64,000 bases of DNA, from positions 6,292,501 through 6,356,500 of the forward strand of contig NZ_CP022219.1 of the NCBI RefSeq assembly GCF_004114915.1. Direction: 5' to 3'. This DNA is from Bradyrhizobium guangxiense (GTDB taxonomy: Bacteria > Pseudomonadota > Alphaproteobacteria > Rhizobiales > Xanthobacteraceae). Made by a program: the position numbers and the translations under genes. Shown in pieces: positions 53,460 to 62,832 of the stretch (the first letter of the stretch is position 1; every line of letters starts with the position of its first letter). The notes beneath the pieces are model-generated. The model saw nothing but the letters and a program-made list of their open reading frames with translations. It was not told the origin of the DNA and made no database searches.

Positions 53460-54176
53460 TCAGGTATTCGGGATCGTCGTGGCGAACGTGGTCATGTCGC
53501 CCTTCGGCCGCTTGTCGGTGATCGCCTGGCCCTCGATCATGTAGAACACGGTCTCGGCGATGTTGGTGGCGTGGTCGCCGATCCGCTCGATGTTCTTGGC
53601 GCAGAACATCAGATGGATGCAGAACGAGATGTTGCGCGGATCCTCCATCATGTAGGTAAGGAGCTCGCGGAACAGCGAGGTGCAGATCGCGTCGACTTCC
53701 TCGTCACCCTTCCACACCGCCATCGCCGCCGGCAGATCGTGCGCGGCATAGGCGTCCAGCACGCTCTTGACCTGCTGCTGCACGAGGTCGGTCATGTGCT
53801 CCAGGCCGCGGAACAGTTTGAGCGGATGGAAGTCGGTCTCCAGCGCCGCGACGCGCTTGCCCATGTTCTTGGCGAGGTCGCCGATCCGCTCGAGGTCGGT
53901 CGCAACGCGCATGGCGCCAACGATCTCGCGCAGATCCACCGCCATCGGCTGGCGCCGGGCGATGGTGAGCACCGCGCGTTCCTCGATGCGCTTCTGCAGC
54001 GCGTCGAGGTCGGCGTCGGTGGTGACGACGCGCTGGCCGAGCGCGACGTCGCGGCGGATCAGCGCGTCGACGGACTCGACGATCATGCGTTCGGCGATTC
54101 CGCCCATCTCGGCGACCAGGCGGGTGAGCTCCTGGAGGTCGGTGTCGAAAGCCTTTGCGGTATGTTCAGAACCCAT
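53460..54176 (-). CDS. phoU: PhoU phosphate-signalling regulator
   Basis: A 238-residue two-lobe helical bundle that links the Pst transporter with PhoR and keeps the regulon off in high phosphate. The PhoU metal-type blocks 'DLQELTRLVAEMGGIAERMIV', 'VGAMRVATDLERIGDLAKNMGKR' and 'CAKNIERIGDHATNIAETVFY' are all there. ATG 54176 is chosen; the frame runs on through pstB. It lies 11 bp downstream of pstB. Confidence 0.96.
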   Translation of the reverse strand: MGSEHTAKAFDTDLQELTRLVAEMGGIAERMIVESVDALIRRDVALGQRVVTTDADLDALQKRIEERAVLTIARRQPMAVDLREIVGAMRVATDLERIGDLAKNMGKRVAALETDFHPLKLFRGLEHMTDLVQQQVKSVLDAYAAHDLPAAMAVWKGDEEVDAICTSLFRELLTYMMEDPRNISFCIHLMFCAKNIERIGDHATNIAETVFYMIEGQAITDKRPKGDMTTFATTIPNT

Positions 54177-54187
54177 GTCCCGTCTCC

Positions 54188-55009
54188 TCAGCCGAACCGG
54201 CCGGTGATGTAATCCTGCGTACGCCGGTCGCTCGGCGACGTGAAGATCTTGCTGGTGTCGTCGAACTCGATCAACTCGCCGAGATACATGAAGGCGGTCT
54301 TGTCCGAGACGCGCGCCGCCTGCTGCATATTGTGGGTGACGATCGCGATCGTGTAGTTCTCGGACAATTCCTGGATCAGCTCCTCGACCTTGGCGGTCGA
54401 GATCGGGTCGAGCGCCGAGCAGGGCTCGTCGAATAGGATCACCTCGGGCCGCACCGCGACGGTGCGGGCGATGCACAGGCGCTGCTGCTGGCCGCCGGAA
54501 AGCGACAGGCCGGAGGCGTTGAGCTTGTCCTTGACCTCGTTCCACAGCGCGCCGCCGCGCAGCGCCTTCTCGACGCGGTCGTCCATCTCGGATTTCGAGA
54601 TCTTTTCATAAAGCCGGATGCCGAAGGCGATGTTCTCGTAGATCGTCATCGGGAACGGCGTCGGCTTCTGGAACACCATGCCGACGCGGGCGCGCAGCAG
54701 GTTCAGGTCCAGCTTGGGGTCGAGGATGTTGGTCTGGTCGAGCATGAGCTGACCGGTAGCGCGCTGCCCCGGATAGAGGTCGTACATCCGGTTGAAGATG
54801 CGCAGCAGGGTCGACTTGCCGCAGCCCGACGGGCCGATGAACGCCGTGACGCGGTTGGTGCCCAGCGTCAGGTTGATGTTCTTCAGTGCATGGTGCTCGC
54901 CGTAATAGAAGTTGAGGTTGCGCACCGTCACCTTGGCGGGCGCTTCCGGCAGCGGCTGCTGCGAGGCAAGATGAGCGTTGGAACTCACGGATACGGAAAG
55001 GTCGGTCAT
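54188..55009 (-). CDS. pstB: phosphate ABC transporter ATPase PstB
   Basis: ATP-binding subunit of the high-affinity phosphate importer. It is 273 aa. Walker A is 'GPSGCGKST' at 59-67, the signature is '[17 protein letters not shown]' and Walker B '[13 protein letters not shown]'. An N-terminal polar extension of about 25 residues precedes the fold. The start overlaps the pstA stop (ATGA). Confidence 0.97.
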   Translation of the reverse strand: MTDLSVSVSSNAHLASQQPLPEAPAKVTVRNLNFYYGEHHALKNINLTLGTNRVTAFIGPSGCGKSTLLRIFNRMYDLYPGQRATGQLMLDQTNILDPKLDLNLLRARVGMVFQKPTPFPMTIYENIAFGIRLYEKISKSEMDDRVEKALRGGALWNEVKDKLNASGLSLSGGQQQRLCIARTVAVRPEVILFDEPCSALDPISTAKVEELIQELSENYTIAIVTHNMQQAARVSDKTAFMYLGELIEFDDTSKIFTSPSDRRTQDYITGRFG

Positions 55010-55851
55010 TTTGCAGTCCTCTCGGCGCCGAGGATGCGCGCGCCAATGTTCAGGGCAAGCACGGTGATCGTGATCAGCAGCGCGCCGCTCCAGGCGAGCT
55101 GCTTCCAATAGGCGTAGGGGCTCTGCACGAAGTTGTTGATGGTGACCGGCAGGTTCGCCATCGTCTTGTTCAGGCTGAGGCTGAAGAACTGGTTCGACAG
55201 CGCGGTGAAGAGCAGCGGCGCGGTCTCGCCGGCGACGCGGGCGGTGGCGAGCAGCACGCCGGTGATGAGACCGGAGCGCGCGGCGCGGTAGGCGATGCGC
55301 TTGATCACCAGCGAGCGCGGCAGGCCGAGCGCGCTTGCCGCCTCGCGCAGCGCGTTCGGCACCAACAGCAGCATGTCCTCGGTCGTGCGAAGCACCACCG
55401 GGATGACGATGACGGCGAGCGCCAGCGCACCCGCGATCGCCGAGAAGCCGCGCATCGGCACCACCACGGCGCCGTAGATGAACAGGCCGATGATGATCGA
55501 GGGCGCCGAGAGCAGAATGTCGTTGATGAAGCGGATCACCGAGGTCAGCTTGTCGTTGCGGCCGTACTCGGCGAGATAGGTGCCGGCGAACAGGCCGAGC
55601 GGCGCGCCGATGCCGACGCCGAGCACGGTCATGATCAGCGAGCCGACGATAGCGTTGAGCAGGCCGCCTTCGGTCGAGCCGGGCGGCGGCGTGTTCTCGG
55701 TGAAGATCTGCAGGTTCAGACCGCTCACACCGTTGTAGAGCAGCGTCATCAGGATCAGCGCGAGCCAGGTGACGCCGAAGGCGGCGGCGGCGATGCAGAG
55801 GCCGCGGACCACGATGTCCTTGCGGCGGCGGCGTACGTAGATCGGGTTCAT
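55006..55851 (-). CDS. pstA: phosphate ABC transporter permease PstA
   Basis: One of the two membrane subunits of the phosphate importer, 281 aa with about six helices. The opening '[35 protein letters not shown]' and '[18 protein letters not shown]' are family text; '[44 protein letters not shown]' is the EAA loop region. The stop overlaps the pstB start; it begins 1 bp after pstC. Confidence 0.96.
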   Translation of the reverse strand: MNPIYVRRRRKDIVVRGLCIAAAAFGVTWLALILMTLLYNGVSGLNLQIFTENTPPPGSTEGGLLNAIVGSLIMTVLGVGIGAPLGLFAGTYLAEYGRNDKLTSVIRFINDILLSAPSIIIGLFIYGAVVVPMRGFSAIAGALALAVIVIPVVLRTTEDMLLLVPNALREAASALGLPRSLVIKRIAYRAARSGLITGVLLATARVAGETAPLLFTALSNQFFSLSLNKTMANLPVTINNFVQSPYAYWKQLAWSGALLITITVLALNIGARILGAERTAK

Positions 55852-55852
55852 G

Positions 55853-56851
55853 TCACTTCCCCGCCTTCTTTTCCAGACGCAGCAGCATCAGCCGCGCGGC
55901 CGCGAGCACGAAGAACGTCAGCACGAACAGGAGCAAGCCGAGCAGGATCAGGCCGGACTGGTGCAGACCGTCGCTCTCGGCGAACTCCGATGCGATCGCC
56001 GCCGAGATCGTGGTGCCCGGCGCGAAGATCGACGAGGAGATGCGGAACGAGTTGCCGATGATGAAGGTCACCGCCATGGTCTCGCCGAGCGCGCGGCCCA
56101 GCGCCAGCATGACGCCACCGATGATGCCGACGCGGGTATAGGGGATCACCACGCTGCGGACGACTTCCCAGGTGGTGCAGCCGACACCGTAGGCGGCTTC
56201 CTTCAGGACCGGCGGCACCGTCTTGAACACGTCGACCGAGATCGAGGTGATGAAGGGCAGCACCATGATGGCGAGGATCAGCGCGGCGTTGAACAGGCTG
56301 AGATAGGACGGAGGACCTGCGAAGATCGCGCCCAGCACGGGGACGCCGTCGAAGATCCTGATCATGAAGGGCTGGAACGTGTTGGCCAGGAACGGGCCGA
56401 GCACGAAGAACCCCCACATGCCGTAGATGATCGAGGGGATGCCGGCGAGCAGCTCGACCGCCATGCCGATCGGGCGGCGCAGCCATTGCGGGCAGAGCTC
56501 GGTGAGGAAGATGGCGATGCCGAGACCGACGGGAATGGCGATCAGCATCGCGATGAAGGAGGTGACGAGCGTGCCGTACATCGGCCCGAGGGCGCCGAGC
56601 ACGGGCGGATCGGCCGACGGGGCCCAGCGCTGCGTCCACAGGAAGGAGAGGCCGTATTCCTTCATCGCCGGGAACGCGCCGACGATCAGCGAGACGATGA
56701 TGCCGCCGAGAATGAGCAGCACCGATATCGCGGACAACCGCGTGATCCAGTAGAAGGTGACGTCGCCGAGCTTGAACGCGCTCAAGGCCTTGGCGCGGTC
56801 ATACGGTCCGGCGTCGTCGATTACATCGCTCTGAACGGCCATCTCAGCCAC
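55853..56851 (-). CDS. pstC: phosphate ABC transporter permease PstC
   Basis: The second membrane subunit, 332 aa, longer N-terminus than PstA. '[22 protein letters not shown]', '[43 protein letters not shown]' and '[28 protein letters not shown]' are typical. ATG 56851; alternatives a few codons in are possible. Preceded by two stem-loops after pstS. Confidence 0.96.
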   Translation of the reverse strand: MAEMAVQSDVIDDAGPYDRAKALSAFKLGDVTFYWITRLSAISVLLILGGIIVSLIVGAFPAMKEYGLSFLWTQRWAPSADPPVLGALGPMYGTLVTSFIAMLIAIPVGLGIAIFLTELCPQWLRRPIGMAVELLAGIPSIIYGMWGFFVLGPFLANTFQPFMIRIFDGVPVLGAIFAGPPSYLSLFNAALILAIMVLPFITSISVDVFKTVPPVLKEAAYGVGCTTWEVVRSVVIPYTRVGIIGGVMLALGRALGETMAVTFIIGNSFRISSSIFAPGTTISAAIASEFAESDGLHQSGLILLGLLLFVLTFFVLAAARLMLLRLEKKAGK

Positions 56852-56903
56852 GCCAATCCCCTGTACCCGTTATATACGCTTGTTGCCGGTTGTTGTGGTC
56901 TTG

Positions 56904-56971
56904 CGCTCCGGACGCGGCGCAAGGCCGATCCGGAGCGGAGGTTTTTTCGATATCCCGGCGTGATGTCCGGG
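56904..56971 (-). other. two stem-loops between pstS and pstC
   Basis: First, CCCGG (56954-56958) and CCGGG (56967-56971). Second, CGCTCCGGA (56904-56912) with TCCGGAGCG (56929-56937), a perfect 9-bp stem with a 16-nt loop. On the minus strand they follow the pstS stop. They may protect pstS mRNA or partly stop transcription, giving more PstS than the other subunits. The role is inferred. Confidence 0.7.
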
Positions 56972-56980
56972 ACAGGAGCG

Positions 56981-57994
56981 TTAGCTCTTGATCTCGGCAG
57001 CCCAGGTCTTCTCGATCAGCTTGACGACGCCGTCCGGCATCGGGATGTAGTCGAGCTCTTCAGCCGCCTTGCCGCCGTTCTTGAAGGCCCAGCGGAAGAA
57101 CTTGATGGCTTCCTGCGAGGCCGCCTTGTCGGTGGCGTCCTTGTGCATCAGGATGAAGGTAGCCGCCGTGATCGGCCAGGACTTGTCGCCGGGCTGGTCG
57201 GTCAGGATGACGTAGTAGCCGGGCGCCTTGGCCCAGTCGGCGTTGGAGGCGGCCGCCTGGAACGCTTCGACGGTCGGCTGCACGGGCTTGCCGGCCTTGT
57301 TCACGAGACCGGCGTAGGTCAGCTTGTTCTGCTTGGCATAGGCGTACTCGACATAGCCGATCGAGTTCTTGGTCTGGCTGATGTTGCCCGACACGCCTTC
57401 GTTGCCCTTGGCGCCGACGCCGACCGGCCACTCGACCGCGGTGCCCTCGCCAACCTTGCTCTTCCAGTCCGCGCTCGCCTTGGAGAGGTAGTTGGTGAAG
57501 TTGAAGGTGGTGCCCGAACCGTCCGAGCGGCGGACCACGGTGATCGCCTCCGCGGGCAGCTTCGCGTTCGGATTGAGCTTCTTAATCGCGGCGTCGTCCC
57601 ACTTGGTGATCTTGCCGAGATAGATGTTGGCCAGCGTCTCGCCGTCGAACATCAGTTCGCCCGGCTTCACGCCCTCGATGTTGACCACGGGAACGATGGC
57701 ACCCATCACCATCGGCCACTGGACGAGGCCGTCCTTCTCGAGCTGCTCGGCCTTGAGCGGGGCGTCGCTGGCGCCGAAGGTCACGGTCTTGGCCTGGATC
57801 TGCTTGATGCCGCCGCCCGAACCGATCGACTGGTAGTTCAGACCGTTGCCGGTCTCCTTCTTATAGGCGTCAGCCCATTTGGAATAGATCGGGAACGGGA
57901 AGGTCGCGCCGGCCCCGGTGATGTCGGCCGCAAAGGCCACCGTCGTCGATGCGGCGACCAAGCCGGCAACGACCATCGTCTTGAGGAAATTCAT
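56981..57994 (-). CDS. pstS: phosphate-binding periplasmic protein PstS
   Basis: High-affinity phosphate-binding protein, 337 aa. The signal peptide is '[23 protein letters not shown]', and the mature protein opens '[17 protein letters not shown]'. Phosphate-contact blocks are '[10 protein letters not shown]', '[18 protein letters not shown]' and '[20 protein letters not shown]'. First gene of pstSCAB-phoU-phoB and preceded by the Pho box. Confidence 0.97.
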   Translation of the reverse strand: MNFLKTMVVAGLVAASTTVAFAADITGAGATFPFPIYSKWADAYKKETGNGLNYQSIGSGGGIKQIQAKTVTFGASDAPLKAEQLEKDGLVQWPMVMGAIVPVVNIEGVKPGELMFDGETLANIYLGKITKWDDAAIKKLNPNAKLPAEAITVVRRSDGSGTTFNFTNYLSKASADWKSKVGEGTAVEWPVGVGAKGNEGVSGNISQTKNSIGYVEYAYAKQNKLTYAGLVNKAGKPVQPTVEAFQAAASNADWAKAPGYYVILTDQPGDKSWPITAATFILMHKDATDKAASQEAIKFFRWAFKNGGKAAEELDYIPMPDGVVKLIEKTWAAEIKS

Positions 57995-58082
57995 GCTGGT
58001 CTCCATACAGGGGAACGAAGCGCCATCTGCGCCCGATCGCGCTCCCCGCGCCGCCCCTTTAGGAGCGGTCGGCTGTGCTTTT

Positions 58083-58111
58083 ACGAAGGTTTCATGACAG
58101 TTGGATGACGC
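58083..58111 (-). promoter_or_regulatory. Pho box with three half-sites upstream of pstS
   Basis: On the minus strand, GCGTCAT (58111-58105), CTGTCAT (58100-58094) and CCTTCGT (58089-58083) lie in direct repeat with 4-nt spacers, the 11-bp period of PhoB sites. The middle one matches the consensus half-site exactly; the others are weaker. It lies about 90 to 117 nt upstream of the pstS start and just after the phoR stop. Confidence 0.85.
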
Positions 58112-58138
58112 CAACAAGCGACTGAAATCGCTTATATT

Positions 58139-59437
58139 TCAGGTCGCTGCCGGGGCCTTGCCTTGGGGAAAACAGGCGGTGAAAGTTGCCCCCTGCTTGG
58201 GCACGCTTTCGATCAAAAGCCGGCCGCGATGGCGGTTAAGAATATGTTTCACCAGCGATAATCCAAGCCCGGTGCCGCCTTGCGAGCGGCTGTCGCCGAC
58301 GTCCACCCGGTAGAACCGCTCGGTCAGCCGCGGCAGGTGCTCGGGCGCGATGCCGGGGCCGAAATCGCGCACCATGATCCGGATTTCCTGAGTTCCGTCA
58401 GTCGCCGCGGCCGAGGTCAGCGACACGATGACGCGTCCGCCGGAGGCGCCGTATTTGAGCGCGTTCTCGATCAGATTCTCGAACAGGCGGAGCAGCTCCT
58501 CGCGGTCGCCCGGGATCATCACCGGCCCCTCAGGCAGATGGATTTCGACCTCGACCTGGCGCTCGCGTGCGAGCGGCTCCAGCCCGTCGGCAACTTGGCG
58601 GATGATCGGCAGCAGGTCGACCAGGGTGTCGGGCCGGACATGGGCCGACAGCTCGACCCGCGACAATGACAAGAGATCGTCGATCAGCCGCGCCATGCGC
58701 GTGGCTTGGTTGTGCATGATGCCGAGGAAGCGCTCGCGCGCCTTGGGATCGTCCTTGGCCTGGCCCTGCAGCGTGTCGATGAAGCCCGACAGCGCGGCGA
58801 GCGGCGTGCGCAGCTCGTGGCTGGCATTGGCGACGAAGTCGGCGCGCATCTCCTCGACCCGGCGCAGCGGCGTCTGGTCGTGGAAGGTCATCAGCATGCA
58901 TTTGTCGGCGCCGCCGAAGCTGGTCGGCACCGGCACCGGCGTGATCATGAGCTCCATCCAGCGATCGACCGGGACGTGGTCGAGATAGCTTGCGCGCCGC
59001 GGCTCGGTGGTCGCGATCGCCTCGCGCAGCGCCGTGATGATCTCCGGTGAGCGCAGCGCGAATTGGGCGAGCTCGTTCCTGCGCAGCGCCGGCGCGAGCT
59101 GGGCGGCGGCGGCATTGAGGTGGATGACACGGCCGGCGCGGTCGAGCAGCACCGCCGGATCCGGCATGCCGGCGACGACCGCGGCCACGGCCGCGCTCTC
59201 GACAGGGTTGATGCGCCTGACGTCGTCGCGCGAGGCGGCGGGGTCATGCAGGCGCCACGGGATCAATGCGGCGGCCGCGATGCAGAGGAACACGATCGCG
59301 GCATGCAGCGCCGACAATTCGCCGAGCGTGACGATGACGGACAGCGCCAGCGCCGCAGCGATCAGGATGATGGTCGAGTGCCGCAACCGGTCGGACCAGG
59401 GCTGCGCGGAGGGAGAAGATGGGGCGTCGATCGCCAT
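58139..59437 (-). CDS. phoR: phosphate regulon sensor kinase PhoR
   Basis: A 432-residue membrane histidine kinase. Two hydrophobic helices at about 20-38 and 43-61, a PAS-like region (about 85-195), and the H-box with H207 in 'ASHELRTPLAALSGFID'. The ATPase part shows 'ENLIENALKYGASGG', 'DFGPGIAPEHLPRLTERFYRV' and 'GGTGLGLSLVKHIL'. It phosphorylates PhoB under phosphate limitation. It precedes the pst operon on the same strand and is separated by the Pho box. Confidence 0.95.
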   Translation of the reverse strand: MAIDAPSSPSAQPWSDRLRHSTIILIAAALALSVIVTLGELSALHAAIVFLCIAAAALIPWRLHDPAASRDDVRRINPVESAAVAAVVAGMPDPAVLLDRAGRVIHLNAAAAQLAPALRRNELAQFALRSPEIITALREAIATTEPRRASYLDHVPVDRWMELMITPVPVPTSFGGADKCMLMTFHDQTPLRRVEEMRADFVANASHELRTPLAALSGFIDTLQGQAKDDPKARERFLGIMHNQATRMARLIDDLLSLSRVELSAHVRPDTLVDLLPIIRQVADGLEPLARERQVEVEIHLPEGPVMIPGDREELLRLFENLIENALKYGASGGRVIVSLTSAAATDGTQEIRIMVRDFGPGIAPEHLPRLTERFYRVDVGDSRSQGGTGLGLSLVKHILNRHRGRLLIESVPKQGATFTACFPQGKAPAAT

Positions 59438-59485
59438 CGGGGCGGACTTCTCCTGGGGCTTGTCTCGTCTGAAGGCCTGGCGCCG

Positions 59486-60541
59486 TCAGACACCGCTGTC
59501 GCTACGCTCTCTCACATAGGCGGCTTCACGCGCCGGACCGGGGTCGAGCTTGAGCGCCGCCTGCTGCAAGCGCTTCGATCGTGCGCCGATGATAACTTCG
59601 CGAAACGTCAGCAAGATTACAGATATGACAAAGGGGGACAGATAATAGAGGACGCGGAACAGCAGCATGCCGCCCAGAAGCTCCTCGCGGTCCATCTGCC
59701 AGAGGCCGACCAGCATGGCGGCGTCGAACACACCGAGCCCGCCGGGCGAGTGGCTGGCGAACCCGAGCAGCGTGGCCGACACGAAGATCACCGCGACCAC
59801 CACGAAGCCGAGATTGGGCTCGTCCGGGACCAGCACGTACATTGCGAGTGCGCAGAAGCCGAGATCGATGATGCCGATCGCGATCTGGAGCAGCGTCAGC
59901 GGACCGCCCGGCAGCACCACGGTCCAGGGACCGCGGCCGACCACGCGTGGCTGGGTCCAGACCCAGACCACGTAGCCGACCAGGCCTGCGATGATCGCCA
60001 GCGCCAGCGTCCGGTTCAGCCAGGGCGGGAGCTGGTCGATCGCCGCGGCGGCCTCGGGATGATAGGAGATGCCGAGGCCGAGCACCGCGGCATTGCCGAG
60101 CCAGAAGGTCAGGCCGGCGAGGAAGCAGATCTTGGCGACGTCGATCGCGTTCAGCCCGTAGGCCGAATAGATGCGGTAGCGCACCGCGCCGCCGGTGAAG
60201 ACGGATGCTCCGACATTGTGGCCGATCGAATAGCTGGTGAAAGCGGCGAGCGCGTTGATGCGATAGGGCACATGGGCATGGCCGATCGCGCGCGTGGCGA
60301 ACAGGTCGTAGAAGGTGAGCGTGAAATAGCCCGCGGCGACGAACAGCGCCGCCATCGCAATCTGGCTCGGCTCGGTGCTCTTGATCGCCTCGATAACCTC
60401 GTTGAAATCGATGCCGCGCAGCATGTGGTAGAGCACATAGCAAGCGACGCCGATGACCGCGATGCTGATCACAACTCCGAGCTTATGCAGGATTTGCTTC
60501 TGGCGCAGAAACGTCATCGCCCTGCGGATGGCTTCCAGCAT
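59486..60541 (-). CDS. flippase-like membrane protein (UPF0104 / LPG synthase TM domain)
   Basis: A 351-residue integral membrane protein of the UPF0104 family, related to the flippase domain of lysylphosphatidylglycerol synthase. It has about seven or eight hydrophobic segments and the family blocks 'NALAAFTSYSIGHNVGASVFTGGAVRYRIYS' and 'FASHSPGGLGVFDAAMLVGL'. No aminoacyl-transfer domain is present. It may flip a lipid or act on an unknown substrate. It lies 48 bp upstream of phoR on the same strand and may share its transcript. Confidence 0.88.
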   Translation of the reverse strand: MLEAIRRAMTFLRQKQILHKLGVVISIAVIGVACYVLYHMLRGIDFNEVIEAIKSTEPSQIAMAALFVAAGYFTLTFYDLFATRAIGHAHVPYRINALAAFTSYSIGHNVGASVFTGGAVRYRIYSAYGLNAIDVAKICFLAGLTFWLGNAAVLGLGISYHPEAAAAIDQLPPWLNRTLALAIIAGLVGYVVWVWTQPRVVGRGPWTVVLPGGPLTLLQIAIGIIDLGFCALAMYVLVPDEPNLGFVVVAVIFVSATLLGFASHSPGGLGVFDAAMLVGLWQMDREELLGGMLLFRVLYYLSPFVISVILLTFREVIIGARSKRLQQAALKLDPGPAREAAYVRERSDSGV

Positions 60542-60974
60542 CTAGACCTCAAACAACGCTTCAGCGGCCAGAGCGGCCGGCGGACAGGCAGACGACGCAC
60601 AGGCACTCAACGACCCCGCGCCGCCGGATCCGGCATCGCGCATGCCCCCCGCCTCTCCACTAGCGCGTTTTCGGGCGGAGTGGAATTCGCCAAATGGAAC
60701 AAAAACGCGTGCATTCAATGTTTTAGGCAGATTGCAGGCTCCTGATGCACGGTTTGGCGCCTTCCGCGGCAGGACGTGACGCGAATCTCCTTGGCAATCC
60801 TGCGCAGACGCCATGAAGTTTTGATGATTTCAGCCGCACAATGTTCCGTCACGCCTTAAGCCGACGTCAATCTATGGGCCGGGCCCGCCTGTTGAAAGAG
60901 GGGGCCATCCCGGCGTCGTTCACGGCTTTTCCGATGCGCCTGATGGTCGCGGCGCCGAAAGGCGGGCCGAAGAC
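60542..60974. other. 433-bp intergenic region without a supported gene
   Basis: Contains 'gcgcgttttcgggcggagtggaattcgcc..aaaacgcgtgcattc', a typical dispersed-repeat fragment (inverted GCGTTTT/AAAACGC). The rest holds no frame with coding character. It must contain the promoter of the flippase-like gene (minus) on its left side and lies after the stop of the small membrane gene at 60975 (minus) on its right. Confidence 0.5.
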
Positions 60975-61271
60975 TCAGGCCGCGGGCTGGCTCCGCGAGA
61001 CCACGCGGTCGCGCAGCCAGGCCCCGATGGTGCAGCCGACGAGGTAGCAGGCGAACATGATCAGGCCGAGGTCGAGCCAGTAGCCGAAGCGACCGGGGAT
61101 TACATGGGCGAACGAGGCCGCGACCAGGGCGGCGACCAGCGCGGCAAGCCAGCGCGCTGTCACCTTCGAGGTGCCGTTGCCGCGCTGGACCACCGAAATC
61201 CAGCCCATGCAGAAGCCCAGCAGCACCGAGCCGATCAGCCAACCCAGATGGAACGAGACGAGATAGGGCAT
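60975..61271 (-). CDS. small membrane protein downstream of the OmpA-like gene
   Basis: A 98-residue protein with three hydrophobic segments (about 6-26, 41-58 and 63-88). It starts 2 bp after the OmpA-like stop, so it is surely cotranscribed. The family is not recognised. The pairing of a BON-OmpA protein with a small membrane protein recalls the mycobacterial arfABC operon; this is a comparison of layout, not of sequence. Confidence 0.8.
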   Translation of the reverse strand: MPYLVSFHLGWLIGSVLLGFCMGWISVVQRGNGTSKVTARWLAALVAALVAASFAHVIPGRFGYWLDLGLIMFACYLVGCTIGAWLRDRVVSRSQPAA

Positions 61272-61273
61272 CG

Positions 61274-62668
61274 TCACCTCACCAGAAATTCGATGCGGCG
61301 GTTCTGCGCCTTGCCTTCGTCGGTGTCGTTGCCGGCGACGGGCTGAGTGCTGCCATGGCCGACCGCGGTGAAGCGGCTGGCGGGCAGGCCGGCCTTGACC
61401 AGATAGTCGATCACCGCCTGCGCACGCTTCTCGGAGAGGGCCCGGTTGAACCCGTCCTCGCCGTCGGCATCGGTATGCCCGGCGATCTCGATATTGGTGG
61501 TGGGGCAGCGCAGCGCCGTCTCGATCAGATGATCGAGGATGGCGGCGGAATCCGGATCGATGTCGGCGCGCTTGGCGACGAAGCGGATCTTGCCCTTGGC
61601 CAGGAGGTCCGTGAACAATTGCTGGCACACGGTGCCGTCGACCGGGCCTGCCGCGGGCTTCACGGTGATCTCCGGCTTGTACTGCCAGTTTTTCGGGAAG
61701 TCCTTGCCGAGGCCGGCGCGGATGTCGTTGGCGGCGGCCTCGTAGAGCGCATCGCCCGACAGCTTCACCTCGCGGTCCGAGACGACGAGCGTGCCGGTCG
61801 ACAGTCGCGACAGCGCGCCGAGCGCTGCGATCACGGCCGTGTTGAAGGAGCCGGGGGCGCCGATGCTGGCCTTGAGATTGTCGACGACCTTCTCGGTGAA
61901 AAACTTTCGCGCGGCGCTGGTTGCGATCGCCGCATGCACATTGTTGTCGGGCACGTAGCCGGTCAGCGTCACGGTCGCCGCGACCGGATCCTTGTAGGCC
62001 TGGAAGATATAGGGCGGCGCCTTGACGTCGTTGGCGGCGATCGAAAAGCCCTCGGGCAGGTTCTTCAGCGCCGCGGCGATCGCCTCGCGGCCGCCGAGCT
62101 CGCGCGCCATGCCCGACAGATTGACCTTGGTGTCCGTGATCGTGATCTTGCCGTCCTTCAGCTTGCCGATCTGATCCAAGAGCAGCATCGCGGCCGCCTC
62201 GAAGCGCGGCGGCGCACCGCGCGCCAAGCCCATCTGGTCAGCCACCTCGACCCCACCGACCTCCTTGCGGGCCGCCTCGGTCAGGCGCGCCTTCATCGAC
62301 GGCAAGGGCGCGGAGCCCGACAGCGTCACCCGCACGACGTCGCGCTCGGCATTCCAGACGAAGGGCTTGGCCTCGGGAACGAGGCGGGTCCGGTCGTCGA
62401 CCAGGCGCACGCCGGGCACGGTCTCGACTGCCATCACGGCGTCGCGGCGCCCCTCCTCGGAGAAGGCGTCCGCGGCCAAGCTGACGTCGCGGCCGTCGAC
62501 TGCGATTCGGGTCTTGTCCAGGACGGTCCCCTTCAGCGCCGCCGAGCTGCGGGCCGACAGGTCGGCTTCGACCGGTAAGGTATTATTCCAGGCCGCAAAT
62601 CCCCACATGACGGCCAGGGGAATCAGCCCCGGCCACCATTTGCTGGCCCACCTGAAAAGCTTCTGCAT
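61274..62668 (-). CDS. BON-OmpA family envelope protein
   Basis: A 464-residue envelope protein. An N-terminal membrane segment ('WPGLIPLAVMWGFAAW', about residues 12-28) anchors it. BON-like repeats follow over about 30-310 ('LKDGKITITDTKVNLSGMARELGGREAI', 'AATVTLTGYVPDNN', 'STGTLVVSDREVKLSGDALYE'). The C-terminal OmpA domain has 'EIAGHTDADGEDGFNRALSEKRAQAVIDYLVKAGLPASRFTAVGHGST', the peptidoglycan-binding core. It likely ties membrane to cell wall. Confidence 0.9.
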   Translation of the reverse strand: MQKLFRWASKWWPGLIPLAVMWGFAAWNNTLPVEADLSARSSAALKGTVLDKTRIAVDGRDVSLAADAFSEEGRRDAVMAVETVPGVRLVDDRTRLVPEAKPFVWNAERDVVRVTLSGSAPLPSMKARLTEAARKEVGGVEVADQMGLARGAPPRFEAAAMLLLDQIGKLKDGKITITDTKVNLSGMARELGGREAIAAALKNLPEGFSIAANDVKAPPYIFQAYKDPVAATVTLTGYVPDNNVHAAIATSAARKFFTEKVVDNLKASIGAPGSFNTAVIAALGALSRLSTGTLVVSDREVKLSGDALYEAAANDIRAGLGKDFPKNWQYKPEITVKPAAGPVDGTVCQQLFTDLLAKGKIRFVAKRADIDPDSAAILDHLIETALRCPTTNIEIAGHTDADGEDGFNRALSEKRAQAVIDYLVKAGLPASRFTAVGHGSTQPVAGNDTDEGKAQNRRIEFLVR

Positions 62669-62832
62669 TCGACGACCCGAACTCTGGAACCGGAGACAAA
62701 ACAAACCCTTGGCAGGCTGTCAAACCGGAAATGGCGCCCTTCCGAAGGCACCGGCTGGACAATCCGAATAACTTTTTCTTCAAGGGTTCTTCCGTAAGTT
62801 GAAGACGGAATGCCAAAGCCCGCCAGCCGGTC

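Noticed and set aside
55850..58108. 752-residue open frame on the plus strand opposite pstCS
   Set aside because: It lies fully antisense to pstC and pstS, has the Arg/Gly/Asp-rich make-up of GC-driven shadow frames, and shows no recognisable domain.
59063..60745. 560-residue open frame on the plus strand opposite phoR and the flippase-like gene
   Set aside because: It is antisense to two well-supported genes and has no family motif.
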